Below, piece after piece: positions 9,625 through 18,341 of a DNA stretch of 64,000 nt (positions are counted from its first letter, which is position 1; each line of letters starts with the position of its first letter). The translations under genes were made by a program, and so were the position numbers. Source of the DNA: Cytophagales bacterium (lineage in GTDB: Bacteria; Bacteroidota; Bacteroidia; Cytophagales; 172606-1); assembly GCA_030446715.1 (NCBI GenBank), contig JAUJMU010000004.1:443036-507035 (forward strand). The letters are read 5' to 3'. Under the pieces are notes generated by a model, which made no database searches, was not told the origin of the DNA, and saw nothing but the letters and a program-made list of their open reading frames with translations.

Positions 9625-10030
9625 AAGCGTTAGAGTATCGTAGTCAGATCAGCAAGCATAGCGAAAAGCAAACTTGCAAAAAGACTTCTGGGCAGGACCT
9701 GTCGTTTCACGAGGTATCTGGCTTTGCGCCTCTGAGGAGGCTAAAGGAGCCAAATAAGAGAGCAACGCTCTGGTGTAAAACCTGCTGCAAGCTTTAGAAG
9801 AGTCAGAGAGCTTGCTTCGTATATTCTTCTGCCGCTAAGGAAAAAGAAGGGAACTGCGCCACCCCTGCCTTTCTGCTTACAACCTAGTTGTTTTACTTAC
9901 TTCTTTTTATTCAAATAGTTCAATTATTTATGGTACTTCAGTTAATTCATTTGCTTGCTTTTATTCAAACCACTTCATTCTAGCAGACGTCCCATATTGC
10001 TCCTAAGCGTTAAGGATTCTAAAAACAGCA
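9625..10030. other. Gene-free stretch
   Basis: About 400 bp, AT-rich in its right part, with no reading frame I can support and no clear promoter or terminator. Confidence 0.4.
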
Positions 10031-10393
10031 TCAAAACGCAACACTCGACGTGCTTGACGGGTAGCTGCTCGAGGGCAGCAGTAGATTCATCTGCCAGAAG
10101 AACCCCAATGTATGCCAGGAATTGCTAGGACTAGGATTTGCCGGGGAGAAAGGCGGGTTCTTTTTGGCTTCCTGAGCGGGTGATTCCTCCTCTGCCCGGG
10201 CCATCTTCTCAAATACCTGGCTTAACTCAAAATAATAGGTACGCAGACTACTGGCCGTTTTAGTCTCCGTATGGCTAGGTTCTGCTCTCCTAACCATCGT
10301 TGGCCCTTGCTTGCGGTCGGCGTAAAGCAGTGACAAGGCAAAGGTAACGGCCAGTACCAGCAGGGCGATGCCGCCAATTTCAAAAGGTGTCAT
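10031..10393 (-). CDS. Small hypothetical membrane protein
   Basis: 120 residues from ATG at 10393: MTPFEIGGIALLVLAVTFAL is one N-terminal membrane segment. A charged middle follows (SLRTYYFELSQVFEKMAR, EEESPAQEAKKN) and a Ser/Pro-rich tail. No family recognised. In the pre-insertion sequence its ATG lay 11 bp after the stop of another small membrane-protein gene (11635-11978). An ISKra4 element now fills that gap and ends 2 bp before this start codon, cutting off the native upstream region. Confidence 0.6.
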   Translation of the reverse strand: MTPFEIGGIALLVLAVTFALSLLYADRKQGPTMVRRAEPSHTETKTASSLRTYYFELSQVFEKMARAEEESPAQEAKKNPPFSPANPSPSNSWHTLGFFWQMNLLLPSSSYPSSTSSVAF

Positions 10394-10404
10394 AGTATAC
10401 TTGT

Positions 10405-11625
10405 GGGTGTACGACAAATTGCAGATTAAGTCGAAATAAGTTGGCGGACCGTATGCCAGAGTCCACTGCTGTGGGCTACTCGCAGATTGGCTACTTGTTG
10501 CGCTCCTTGCGTAGTCCATGCTGTCCGGAACGCTTGAGCCGGTGCTGAATGACATGGCGGTGGGCCGCTTCCATTGGACCTGAACCGATCAAGAGTTCTT
10601 TTTGGCGAAAGGTTTTATAGCGCATTCGTTTGAGATTATGCTGATAATAAGTGCAAATACTTTTTTGCAGTTGTTTGGCTTTACCGCTACAACTCATCAG
10701 GGCAATCGAGGCTAGGACGGTTTCGGCCTGATCCTCTAGTAAGAGTTCTTCCTGTTGCCCAACCCACTCTTTACGCAGGGCTTGATCCCTGAAAGCTTCC
10801 AAGGCAAAATCGCATAAACGTTCTTTGACGTGATAATAATCTAAAATCTGCACTGAGTCGGGATAATACTGTTCGATCCAATCCCAGATCCCTTGGGCAC
10901 CATCGGCAATCCAAACCAAATTAGTCAGGTGATCTACTTGCGGGGATAGCTTCTCAAGGAAAGTGTGATGATCACCTAAATGGGCTACGTACTGGCTTTG
11001 GTGGATAAAATTCCGCTGCGCACTGGCCGCTAAAAGCGCACTGGCCGCAAACACCCGCCCTAATTTCATTTTCTTTCCAGCCTTCTTTTCGGGTTAAGAC
11101 CATACCGCCATCCATCATTGCGTAATGCAACTGGCCTTCTTTGGGCTTAACTGCATCCGCCTGCTGGGCACGGGTTTCTTGCCATACCTGTCCGTAAGTA
11201 TGGGTAAGTCTTTCAATTTGTTTGGCATTTACTTGAATGCCTGAGAGCTTTTCGAGCAACTGCTCTCCTTCGGCAAACACGCAGGCTTGCCTAATAATAC
11301 TACTCTTTCCTGCAGATATGCACTTTGGCTAAAGCCTTTAGGGCAATGGCAGTAGCGGTGATCTTTGCTTACAGTGATCCAGCCATACTTACTTTGCAGG
11401 CTTTTTTATTACGGTCTTTACTCACCGGGCCTAAACTTTCTTCAAATACTTCTCGGCTGATTGCCTGCCAATGCTCATCAAACGTCTTCTCGTAATCGTA
11501 CCCGTTTTTTTGTTCCGCTAAGGCTTTCTCTAAACTTGCTATTTTCTCTAGTAAACTTGCTCGATTAATCATATGCTACTCAGTTTTTCCCTAATTTACT
11601 CCTTTCTGCATTTTGTCGTACACCC
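10405..11625 (-). mobile_element. ISKra4-like element with 9-bp target duplication
   Basis: The termini are inverted: GGGTGTACGACAAATTGCA at the left, TGCATTTTGTCGTACACCC at the right. The element is 1221 bp. It is flanked by a perfect 9-bp direct repeat TATACTTGT (10396-10404 and 11626-11634), the signature of a clean insertion. The target was the 11-bp gap between two small co-directional genes. The transposase inside is frameshifted although the ends and target duplication are perfect. Confidence 0.9.
10426..11572 (-). pseudogene. ISKra4-like transposase, frameshifted
   Basis: The pieces in order are: MINRASLLEKIASLEKALAE (coiled coil); a frame change into KYGWITVSKDHRYCHCPKG; FAEGEQLLEKLSGIQVNAKQ; an extra A in a GAAAA run before MKLGRVFAA; then VWIADGAQGIWDWIEQYYP, YHVKERLCDFALEAFRDQ and GSGPMEAAHRHVIQHRLKRS; and a final indel into ANLRVAHSSGLWHTVRQL with TAA at 10428-10426. 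The DGA...YYHVKERL and GPMEAAH blocks place it in the ISKra4 group. A 13-bp direct repeat GCGGCCAGTGCGC (twice, 5 bp apart) near 11010-11045 adds SALLAA. Confidence 0.8.
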
Positions 11626-11634
11626 TATACTTGT

Positions 11635-11978
11635 TTACTTCTTACTGTCTCTGTACTGCCGCTCGTACTCCTTCATACGGCTGTAATTCACGTAAGTGAA
11701 TCTTAACAGGATAAGCCACTACTAGGCTGTGTCTGGTGAATCCCCCGATCAGGAAGTTTGATGCAATAGGAGGCACTTTTTCGGCCGATTTTACCCTGTG
11801 AAATGATTCATCAGACACAGCCTAACCCGGCCGCAAAGTAATACCAGAACCCGGCAGGCTTTTCTTTACTCATTGCCGGGGCCACCAGGCAAGCCACTAC
11901 GGCCGTAAACAGCTGCAGAAAGGTTTTAAACAGATCCAGTTCAACCTCTATGGCCTTGGCCAGTTGCTCTCTATCCAT
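11635..11978 (-). pseudogene. Small membrane protein interrupted by a MITE
   Basis: It starts at ATG 11978: MDREQLAKAIEVELDLFKTF, then a membrane segment (LQLFTAVVACLVA) and GFWYYFAAGL, where the MITE begins. Beyond the MITE the frame WLILLRFTYVNYSRMKEYER ends RDSKK and TAA at 11637-11635. The uninterrupted protein would be roughly 80 residues with two membrane helices and a basic tail. Its stop lies 11 bp before the next gene's ATG once the ISKra4 element is removed, so the two formed an operon. Family unknown. Confidence 0.55.
11723..11824. mobile_element. 102-bp MITE with about 20-bp terminal inverted repeats
   Basis: The left end TAGGCTGTGTCTGGTGAATC and right end GATTCATCAGACACAGCCTA are inverted with one mismatch. 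There is no coding capacity. TA flanks both sides, so the target duplication may be TA. It sits inside the small membrane-protein gene. No full-length parent with these ends is present in the window. Confidence 0.85.
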
Positions 11979-12059
11979 GTATAGTAACTGAAATATAAGG
12001 AAAAAAAGTTTACGCTCGTTCTGGTGCTGCTTGCAGGACCAGAATAGTCCATCAATTAT

Positions 12060-12236
12060 TTACGTTCCGCAAGGATACTGATACAGATAGTAATCCAGGT
12101 ACTTGGTACTGCGGAAGGCAACCGGCCGGAGCCGGGCAATGTCCTGATCTTTCAGTTTGAATTCCTTCCTGAGCCGGGATTGGGAATAGGTGTTTTCGGG
12201 GTAATCTCTCACTACTGGTACCCAGTCCCGGCCCAT
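12060..12236 (-). CDS. Small hypothetical protein
   Basis: 58 residues from ATG 12236, beginning MGRDWVPVVRDYPENTYSQS, then RLRKEFKLKDQDIARLRP and ending YYLYQYPCGT. Coding character is supported by its composition and by its position just downstream of the exonuclease pseudogene on the same strand. The frame stays open a few codons upstream (EWIE), so a slightly longer product is possible. No family recognised. Confidence 0.45.
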   Translation of the reverse strand: MGRDWVPVVRDYPENTYSQSRLRKEFKLKDQDIARLRPVAFRSTKYLDYYLYQYPCGT

Positions 12237-12261
12237 CTCAATCCATTCCAGTCATAAAGAT

Positions 12262-12955
12262 TCACGTACCTGATGCTTTGAGAAGCACTACTCCTTTTGG
12301 CAGTATCGGCGTGATCTTGCGCAGCTGCTCTTGCTGGTTTGGGTAATCAAGTTCACTACGGCAGGGCTTCGTTTGTCTTTCAACCAATGAATCCGCTCGT
12401 GCGGCCAGTTTTTCGAACTTGAGCTCCACATCCGAGTAGTGCTTGAAGTCGGGATGTCTTCCTCCTGCTCGTAGATGGCTTGCAGATGCAAGCGGTCTCC
12501 GTACTCTTCCCAGATGGATAACTCATAACCGGTAATGAGGGGACAATACAGCGCGCCGCTGCCGACTCTCTGGCCGCTTTTCCAACCAGCAGGGAAGCCC
12601 CTACGTCTATGCCATTCCAGTGCTCCCAGAGATGTGCTGGGAAGGGCAAACCCAGCCTGGTCGAAAAGTTCCTGTGTTTTCCGGGCACCCAGCTTATCCC
12701 AGTACTGGTTCTCCTGCTGCTGCAGATTCGCCAGGAACTGCTCCACCTGCTGCCTTTCCCGCTCCTGGAGGGCCCGCTGGTGTTTGGTTTCCTCTACTAC
12801 TGCCTGCCGTTCCGGACTGATCAGGTATTCCCATACATCACGGGTAGCCAGACAATCAGCCAGGGCCTGGTGCGGCCGGTCCGTCCACTCGTGCAGTACG
12901 TAGTCGGCCGCCGTATCCAGGCTCTGCCAGCGGCAATCCTGGTCTTTTCTCAGCC
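12262..12955 (-). pseudogene. DnaQ-like 3'-5' exonuclease, 5'-truncated and frameshifted
   Basis: The frame enters at about 12955 as WQSLDTAADYVLHEWTDRPH, then QALADCLATRDVWEYL. This is the C-terminal end of an exonuclease fold, the HQALADCLAT block corresponding to the ExoIII motif H..AL.DA. A long helical tail follows (EERERQQVEQFLANLQQQ), then an indel near 12447 (ATCCCGAC) and DFKHYSDVELKFEKLAAR to TGA at 12264-12262. The N-terminal half with the first two acidic motifs is gone, lost where the IS-derived DNA begins. No matching 5' half was found on the other side of the IS3 copy. Confidence 0.6.
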
Positions 12956-13037
12956 TACACCAAAAGTTATTATTAACAATTTAATAACTAAACTCCTTTG
13001 GTGGAAACCCAGGACACTCCCCACCCTCTCAGTATTG

Positions 13038-13056
13038 GAACGTTAAAGTTTACGGT
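13038..13056. repeat. Dispersed short repeat (GTTAAAGTTTACGGTTA)
   Basis: ACGTTAAAGTTTACGGTTA occurs here and at about 14470-14488. Degenerate versions are at about 16748 (GTTAAGGTTTACAATTA) and 41345 (GTTAAAGGTTACACTT). The 13-kb and 41-kb copies are both preceded by a CTCC...CTCAGTATTGGAA stretch. All lie at edges of degraded IS DNA, so it is probably an IS end or scar. Confidence 0.5.
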
Positions 13057-13066
13057 TAATCAACGC

Positions 13067-13112
13067 AATTCGGCTCTTTTTCAAGTGTCCACTTTTTCGG
13101 CTGAACTTCATC
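13067..13112. repeat. Solo IS3/IS150-type terminal repeat
   Basis: About 46 bp reading, inward on the minus strand, TGAAGTTCAGCCGAAAAAGT then GGACACTTG. It resembles IS3-group ends. A diverged copy (about 85% by eye) lies at 53084-53129. It cuts the IS3 orfB of copy 1 right after the RTRM codons, so a different IS appears to have inserted there and then been largely deleted. Confidence 0.55.
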
Positions 13113-13601
13113 CATGCGGGTCCGGTAGTTTCGTTGGTACACCCGTTCCCGCTTAAGTGTGGCAAAAAAGCTTTCTACCACGGCGTTATCGTAACAGTTC
13201 CCCTTTCTGCTCATGGAACAATCCGCCTCCGATAATCTTAGTAGCTTTTGATACTCATTGCTGGCATACTGGCTGCCTCGGTCGGAGTGATGAATTAAAC
13301 CTTTAGCCGGTTTTCGTTGCAGCAGGGCCATTTGCAAAGCACTACTTACCAGGCAAGTAGCCATGGCAGGCTTCATCGGCCAGCCCACCACTCTACGGGA
13401 AAACAAGTCCAGTACTACTGCTAAATACAGCCATCCTTCCCCAGTCCGGATATAAGTGATGTCGGCGGCCCACTTCTCATCGGGCATAGCCGCTACAAAC
13501 TCCTGGTTAAGTTTATTTTCCTTCACGGGCAGATCATGATCAGAATCGGTAGTACGCACAAATTTTCGTTTCTGCTTAGCGGTAATGCCTTCCAGTTTCA
13601 T

Positions 13602-13631
13602 GGACCTGCCACAGAGCCCGCATCTGGGTCC
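13602..13631. repeat. Micro-palindrome insert, GGACC/GGTCC type, in IS3 orfB
   Basis: 30 bp. On the coding strand: GGACC, CAGA, TGC...GCA, GGTCC, with CAGA/TCTG as an alternative inner stem. It sits between NRVAR and MKLEG, where family members are continuous, and changes the frame (31 nt between the CGA and ATG codons). The same unit is at 56872-56901 in copy 2. Confidence 0.75.
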
Positions 13632-13884
13632 ATCGGGCTACCCGGTTAAGCGAACAGGTCACTTTCTGCTCTTTTAACTCTACATGAATTCGGGGGCTGC
13701 CGTAACTCAAGTCACTGTCCTTGTGAATTTTCCGGATCTTTTCAACTAATTGGTTATTCTGCTTGCTACGCTCACTTTCCGGTCTTTTCACCCATGCATG
13801 ATAGCCACTTTTGGACACTTGCATTACCCGGCAAAGCATGGCCAGGGTAAAGTCCTCGATGCTGATGGATAAACGGGTACCTTG

Positions 13885-13913
13885 GCGGACCACGACACTA
13901 GTGTCGGATCCGC
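13885..13913. repeat. Micro-palindrome, GCGGA/TCCGC type, between IS3 orfA and orfB
   Basis: 29 bp: outer stem GCGGA/TCCGC, internal loop CCA opposite GA, inner stem CGACAC/GTGTCG, 2-nt tip TA. Its shell matches the insert in istB of IS21 copy 2 (54791-54820), whose inner stem has a different sequence. The same unit is at 56591-56619. Confidence 0.8.
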
Positions 13914-14222
13914 TTGAGGACGAAAGGCGAAGATACCCATTGCCTCCATAAGATCTCGACCTCCTGTTTTAAGCGTTGATTCTCCCGCTGCAACCGGGTT
14001 AATTCTTCATCTACAGGCTTTCCTGTACCTGGAAATGCTTTTTCCTGATGCTGCTCTAACTCCAGCTGCCAGCGCCGGAGCATGCTCACTTGTATGCCTG
14101 ACTCTCGGGCCACCTGGCTCCGCTTACCTGTTTGCTTAGCCAGCCGTACGGCTTCTTCTTTGAACTCCTGGATCTCTACTACGAAGATAGGCTCCGGTAT
14201 ACGTTTTCTTAGTGGTCGACAT
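13898..14222 (-). pseudogene. IS3 orfA (HTH), probably frameshifted (copy 1)
   Basis: Helix-turn-helix and leucine-zipper part: EEAVRLAKQTGKRSQVARES, MLRRWQLELEQHQEKAFPG and LTRLQRENQRLKQEVEIL. A natural start ATG TCG ACC ACT AAG AAA (14222) is out of frame with EFKEEAVRLA. About 26 extra bases, beginning GGAGCC and ending GATCC, lie between them and may be another small insert. The frame ends at a TAG inside the 29-bp palindrome at 13885-13913. Confidence 0.7.
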
Positions 14223-14273
14223 AATGGAAAACTGGTTGATAAGACAATTTATTCATTCTCTTTCAACCGTCCA

Positions 14274-14634
14274 TATTTACGGGGTAAGCCCACGCCGGTT
14301 GCTGTGGATAAAGAAGACTTTACCCACGGTTTCCTGGATAAGTAGCCCTACCCCAATGGCTGCTTGAGCTACTTACCCACATAACCCACCCCCTAGTAGC
14401 AGAGAGCCTTTTGAACTTTTGTTTCCAAAAAGGCAATTGTGGCCTCCCTCCTTCCCTCTCTCAATTCCACGTTAAAGTTTACGGTTACTCTAATCAACAT
14501 CTGTCCGGCGACCGGAAGCCTTATACTTGGACCGTATGCCTAGGTAGTAATGCCATTACCCAGCATTGAACCCAGTGGGGGATTTTTGGTTTACTGAACT
14601 AGTAGAGTTATATTCGTGTAAAAGTTCATTTACT
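14274..14634. other. Gene-free IS-edge DNA
   Basis: The first ~40 bp copy the flank of IS3 copy 2, including an istA-derived scrap (CCGGTTGCTGTGG at about 14301-14313). The rest holds a copy of the GTTAAAGTTTACGGTTA repeat (about 14470) and no gene. Confidence 0.5.
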
Positions 14635-15094
14635 ATGGCTTCCCTCTCCCCTGTTTCCCGTACCAGTAAGGCGGGCAGTAACCACCCTAAAGGCACACCC
14701 GCTGGCAAGACCCTCGGGTATCATCGCAGCGAACAAGACATCATCCGGCAGACCCGGCAAGGGGTGCTACGAGGGAAGCCGACCGGGTAGCCCACCTTGT
14801 GGGTATCGCCGATAAAGAATTATCCACTGCCCTTGGCATTTCAGAAAGCTATCTGCACCGTTTGCGGGTAGACCGACCACTAAGCCGAGAAGCGGCCGAG
14901 CGGCTGCTGCTACTGGAAAACCTGCTTATCCACGCCTTGGATACCTTCGAGGGCCGGGCAGAAACCGTGCTGCACTGGCTGCGCACCCCTTGCGGGAACT
15001 AGCCGGACAAACGCCGCTTGAAGCCTTGGATACAGTTACCGGCTATACGCTCGTGGACCGGGTGCTGGGACGGCTGGACTACGGTATTTTCTAA
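14635..15094 (+). pseudogene. Xre/MbcA/ParS-type antitoxin, frameshifted
   Basis: Starts MASLSPVSRTSKAGSNHPKG at 14635. A 1-nt indel in CGAGGGAAG (about 14772) leads into READRVAHLVGIADKELSTA, with HTH LGISESYLHRLRVDRPLSRE. A second indel in the CCCC of CGCACCCCTTG (about 14990) leads into LRELAGQTPLEALDTVTGYT and LVDRVLGRLDYGIF, the C-terminal toxin-binding domain of the ParST/MbcTA antitoxins. It ends 7 bp before the RES-domain gene. Both indels are in or next to homopolymers. Confidence 0.8.
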
Positions 15095-15101
15095 CGCTCC
15101 C

Positions 15102-15583
15102 ATGACGCTTGTTTACCGGGTAGTCCGGCAGAAATACGCTGACCAGCCGCTGGACGTGGAAGGTGCCCGGCTGTACGGAGGACGCTGGAGTCCTCCGGGT
15201 ATGGTATTCTCTACACGGCGGAGCACCCAGCCTTGTCCTTGGTAGAAATACTGGTTCACGCCCCCCGCGTCCCGTATGATCAATTGCCGCACTACCGGCT
15301 CTTCACCATCGAGTTGCCGGAGCAAATTCCGGGTACTTCGGTCCAAAGAATTATTACCGCCGAGGAGTTGCCACCTTACTGGCAGGAACCTACCTACGAG
15401 CGGAGTCAGTGGGTGCTCCAGCCCTGGCTCACCCAGCCAGATGTAGTCGCCTTAGGAGTACCTTCCGCCGTGCTGCCTGCCGGGGTAAATTACTTGCTGC
15501 ACGCCGGCCATCCGGACTACGGACGGCTACGGGTAGTCCGGGAAGAACCCCTGCTGATTGATCCTCGCCTTTGGCAAAACTAG
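15102..15583 (+). pseudogene. RES-domain toxin, one frameshift
   Basis: MTLVYRVVRQKYADQPLDVE then GARLYGGRWSPPGMV. A 1-nt indel near 15203 gives LYTAEHPALSLVEILVHAPR and the rest to WQN at 15583, about 160 residues. RES toxins are NAD-consuming or ADP-ribosylating enzymes; the conserved Arg (YRVVR), the GGRW block and the Glu in TAEHPALSLVE are all visible. Partner antitoxin upstream. Apart from the single indel the module looks complete. Confidence 0.8.
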
Positions 15584-15595
15584 CTGTGAACAGAA

Positions 15596-15893
15596 GCTGT
15601 TTGAACATCAAGCAACTCCCTTTTACCTTTCTCCCGATACCAACCTTTTTCAGTACGGTTTGCAAAGACTGAAACTGTACTTTTTCAATCTTGCGCTTTA
15701 ATGCAGTAATTTCATTGGGTAGCCTGCCTGCTTTCGCGCAGCAGGCGAAAATGCTCTTTTCCCCTTCGGTAATTCTACTAAAGCAGAAAACTATCAGCCT
15801 GTTATGAAGGTCTTGTTTTTTACCTTTATAAGAGCTCGACTTCAAATGGTGACGGCAACAAAGCAGGTGTAAGAATGAAAAACCGAAGGGCAT
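15596..15893 (-). other. Uncertain minus-strand frame
   Basis: An open frame (YKGKKQDLHNRLIVFCFSR, KAGRLPNEITALKRKIEKVQ) that might be the remnant of a gene. It runs antisense into the RES gene and no family is recognised. I see no other gene between 15584 and 16001. Confidence 0.2.
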
Positions 15894-16001
15894 ATGCTCC
15901 CGGCGGGTAGTGGTTTACCTTCTTTGGCTAACGGGTATACAGCCTTGTAAAGAATGTAATATTCTGGTTGTTTTTCAGCTACCCCTCACCTATCTCTTCC
16001 T

Positions 16002-16319
16002 ATGGCCTGCCAATCTGTACAAACCCTCAGGGAAATACGCAGTCAGCTTAATGACCTTTCTGCTTCTGACGGGCAGGCCCAGGTTCTGGAACAACTCCTG
16101 GAGCAGTCACTGGCTCTGCTGGATGGCTTCGGGCATACAGGTCATGCCTTCTTTGAGAACCGCAGAAAAGTAGCACTGGAGGGACTTTCCCGGGAACTGC
16201 TCAGGTTTCAGCAGGTCTGCCGTGCAGAAACAGAAAAGGTGGAAAAGATCAACCGCTTCAGCCTTGCCCGCAGGGAGGCGCACCACCTGCTGGGGAAGGT
16301 GCTTTCTGCAAGCAAATGA
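16002..16319 (+). CDS. Hypothetical helical protein A
   Basis: 105 residues, all-helical: LREIRSQLNDLSASDGQAQV, LEQLLEQSLALLDGFG, SRELLRFQQVCRAETEKVEK. No signal peptide, no recognised domain. The N-terminus (LREIRSQLNDL.ASD) resembles that of the next gene (LCRLRGQLKDLPVSD), so the two look like diverged tandem paralogues. Confidence 0.55.
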   Translation: MACQSVQTLREIRSQLNDLSASDGQAQVLEQLLEQSLALLDGFGHTGHAFFENRRKVALEGLSRELLRFQQVCRAETEKVEKINRFSLARREAHHLLGKVLSASK

Positions 16320-16370
16320 TTCCCCGGTTCTTTCCCCGTATCTGACATTGCTCTTCACGCCCCTAACTTT

Positions 16371-16682
16371 ATGCAGGAAACTGAAAAAAAACTCTGCCGG
16401 TTGCGCGGTCAGCTAAAGGACCTCCCTGTATCGGACGCCAATGCTTCCCTTGCCCGAAAGCTGATTGGGGAAGCTATCCTGCTGATCCGGAACGAGCCTC
16501 AGCTGGAGCATGCCACAAGAGAGAATCTGACCCGCCAGCTTGACTACGAAATCAGTTACTACCTGATAGGGCACTATATGACTGCTTCCGGGTATGCGGC
16601 TAAAACGGCCGCTTTCAACCGGGTCAGGGAGAATGCAGTCCGCTGGCTCACCAGGGCTGTTGACCGGTTGCGTAACCCCTGA
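16371..16682 (+). CDS. Hypothetical helical protein B
   Basis: 103 residues, helical: MQETEKKLCRLRGQLKDLPV, LARKLIGEAILLIRNEPQ, NAVRWLTRAVDRLRNP. Likely paralogue of the preceding gene (16002-16319), 51 bp downstream on the same strand. Function unknown. Confidence 0.55.
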   Translation: MQETEKKLCRLRGQLKDLPVSDANASLARKLIGEAILLIRNEPQLEHATRENLTRQLDYEISYYLIGHYMTASGYAAKTAAFNRVRENAVRWLTRAVDRLRNP

Positions 16683-16987
16683 AAGGGTGATACACGTCTT
16701 GACCAGACCAGAAAGGCGAATACCTGTCCTTCCACTCTGAAAGGGAACGTTAAGGTTTACAATTAAAGCAGCACAGGTGCATAAGTAGCTTAACCGGTGC
16801 AGCCAAACTTGTCAATTTCCGCCTTACTGATACAAGGAAGTGTTTTCAGATAACTTACCCTAAGCTCAGCCGGGGTTATGCCTGGGTAGCTGGCGGCGTT
16901 TTCTTTTTAAGGTCCCTTTCCGTTTACTTTCGGAAGAGGTTCACCAGAGACGGGTACGTTGAGGAATTGGCACTGCGGTTCTCAGCC
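16683..16987. other. Gene-free stretch with a degenerate GTTAAAG repeat
   Basis: Contains AACGTTAAGGTTTACAATTA near 16746, a degenerate copy of the dispersed short repeat. No gene seen. Confidence 0.4.
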
Positions 16988-17277
16988 TTATTTTACCCGG
17001 TATTCCACCAGTTGATCAGCCGGATCAAGGCGTCTTACTTCCTTGTAAGGTTTCTCAAACACTTCCGGCGAAAAGGCTTTGTCCTCAAAGCTGCCCTGAA
17101 TGTCCCCCCGCCATACCGCCCTTCCATCAGGCCGGAACACCCGCACCAACTGGCGTAGGCAGGGGAAAAGGCATCTGTGTTTTTTTGTAAGCCCGCCCGC
17201 CAGTGTTTGCCGGCCTGCGCCAGATGTTCGGGTAAGGACTGGTCGCAGACTATTCCATTGGAGCACATGCCGGCCAT
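16988..17277 (-). pseudogene. Hypothetical protein, frameshifted
   Basis: Two overlapping minus frames appear to be one gene. The 5' part reads MAGMCSNGIVCDQSLPEHLA, then AGKHWRAGLQKNTDAF; the 3' part reads LRQLVRVFRPDGRAVWRGDI and SFEDKAFSPEVFEKPYKEVR to a stop at 16988. The switch is near 17160-17190, around an A7 run. No family recognised. Confidence 0.4.
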
Positions 17278-17292
17278 CGGGGTACAACCGGG

Positions 17293-17482
17293 TTACTCAG
17301 AGTAAACTTCTGAAACCCCCGCTTTTGGCTCCTCACTATGGCCGGGAACCTCCCCTGGAGAACCATACCTGCCGCAACCTTTGCAGTGATATTTTCCTTT
17401 GCCGTTCTTTACATTATAACCATTGCTGACCAACTCTTCACTCCCACAATGAAGGCACCTTCTGATAATAGCTGTTATCGTT
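17293..17482 (-). pseudogene. IS1-type zinc-ribbon (InsA-like) fragment
   Basis: The frame RRCLHCGSEELVSNGYNVKN, then KGKYHCKGCGRYGSPGE shows the CxxC...CxxC ribbon of IS1-family InsA N-termini. It ends VYSE plus TAA at 17295-17293. No InsB partner follows. A stop lies a few codons upstream of RRC, so both ends are broken. Confidence 0.45.
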
Positions 17483-17646
17483 TCTTTACTGAGTCTATCC
17501 TGATTTATTCAGCTGATTGCTCAGTTTCAACTTTGCGCCTTCCCGGGAATGGAGGGTTAACGGAGGAGCGCTGTCAGAATGTTAACTGCATTGCTTTGAT
17601 AATCAAAAGCAAACAGGTCTGTCAGGATACGAGGCCCGGCTTTTGC

Positions 17647-17898
17647 TCAGGCAGAACGCGTGAAGGCAAGCCCATGGATTTTGTGGAGTAAATAGGCAAT
17701 TTCTTCCAGTTCTTCTTTAAGCTGATAGTCTCCTTTATTTACACCACTGACAAATTTTTTGTGCATGGCATATTCTAATGCATGTGCTGCCCGGTGATCC
17801 CCTTGCTCAACAAAACGGATAAGGGTGAGAAAGTCCTTGTGGGCTTTGGCAAAAGAATACGTGTAAACAGCGGAATTGAAAGCATATGGGATGTGCAT
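17647..17898 (-). CDS. Small hypothetical protein
   Basis: 83 residues beginning MHIPYAFNSAVYTYSFAKAH, then a helical part (DFLTLIRFVEQGDHRAAHAL, ELEEIAYLLHKIHGLAF). Composition looks coding. No family recognised and no neighbour suggests a role. Confidence 0.45.
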   Translation of the reverse strand: MHIPYAFNSAVYTYSFAKAHKDFLTLIRFVEQGDHRAAHALEYAMHKKFVSGVNKGDYQLKEELEEIAYLLHKIHGLAFTRSA

Positions 17899-18341
17899 GG
17901 CAATCAGCAGTATAATAGTGGCCTGAGGGTCAGCTACTGATACGCTACTGCTTAAAAAAGTTAATCATATTAAGATAAAGGTACAATTTCCTCCCTCTAA
18001 CATTGCTTTTTGGGTTATGAAAGTCATTCTCAGCAAATCATGTGATAATCAACAATCATACCCGTTCCATGTGAGGCTTTCCGGTGTATGAGTCTCCAAT
18101 CTCATATGTTCCCCATAGGATATACGATTGCCCTGACCTGCTTACTTTGGGAAATAGTGGTTGAGGAGAATTTCAGGTTAAAAGTGCAACGATTCATTCT
18201 TAACCCAGGATGTACCCCTGCTTCCGCTCACTATAAAGATTCGTCCTTCAGGCCAGCCCGGGAGGGAGGCCTTCACTTTGATTTACGCTTAACCGAACCT
18301 GCGGGAAACATAAAAAGGGCAGATTGCCCCTGCTTATTCCA
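17899..18341. other. Gene-free stretch
   Basis: An 87-codon plus-strand frame exists at 18088-18351 but its sequence (rich in C, P and H, no domain) does not look coding. Nothing else seen. Confidence 0.35.

Larger units (their letters stand above)
13056..13893 (-). pseudogene. IS3 orfB (DDE integrase), interrupted (copy 1)
   Basis: First part: FTLAMLCRVMQVSKSGYHAW, then SYGSPRIHVELKEQKVTCSL and NRVAR. A 30-bp GGACC/GGTCC palindrome (13602-13631) shifts the frame. The rve core then starts at [38 protein letters not shown] (D), [17 protein letters not shown] (D) and [19 protein letters not shown] (E). The C-terminus is replaced after RTRM by foreign DNA ending at TGA/TAA near 13056. Confidence 0.85.
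13113..14273 (-). mobile_element. IS3-family element, copy 1 (3'-truncated)
   Basis: Near-identical to copy 2 at 56230-57533 but missing the last ~45 codons of orfB. The orfA-side end has ACCGTCCA at 14266-14273. Beyond that end both copies continue identically (CCATATTTACGGGGTAAGCC) and both show an istA-like scrap (CCGGTTGCTGTGG). Copy 1 therefore derives from the IS3-in-istA arrangement now seen at copy 2. Confidence 0.8.
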
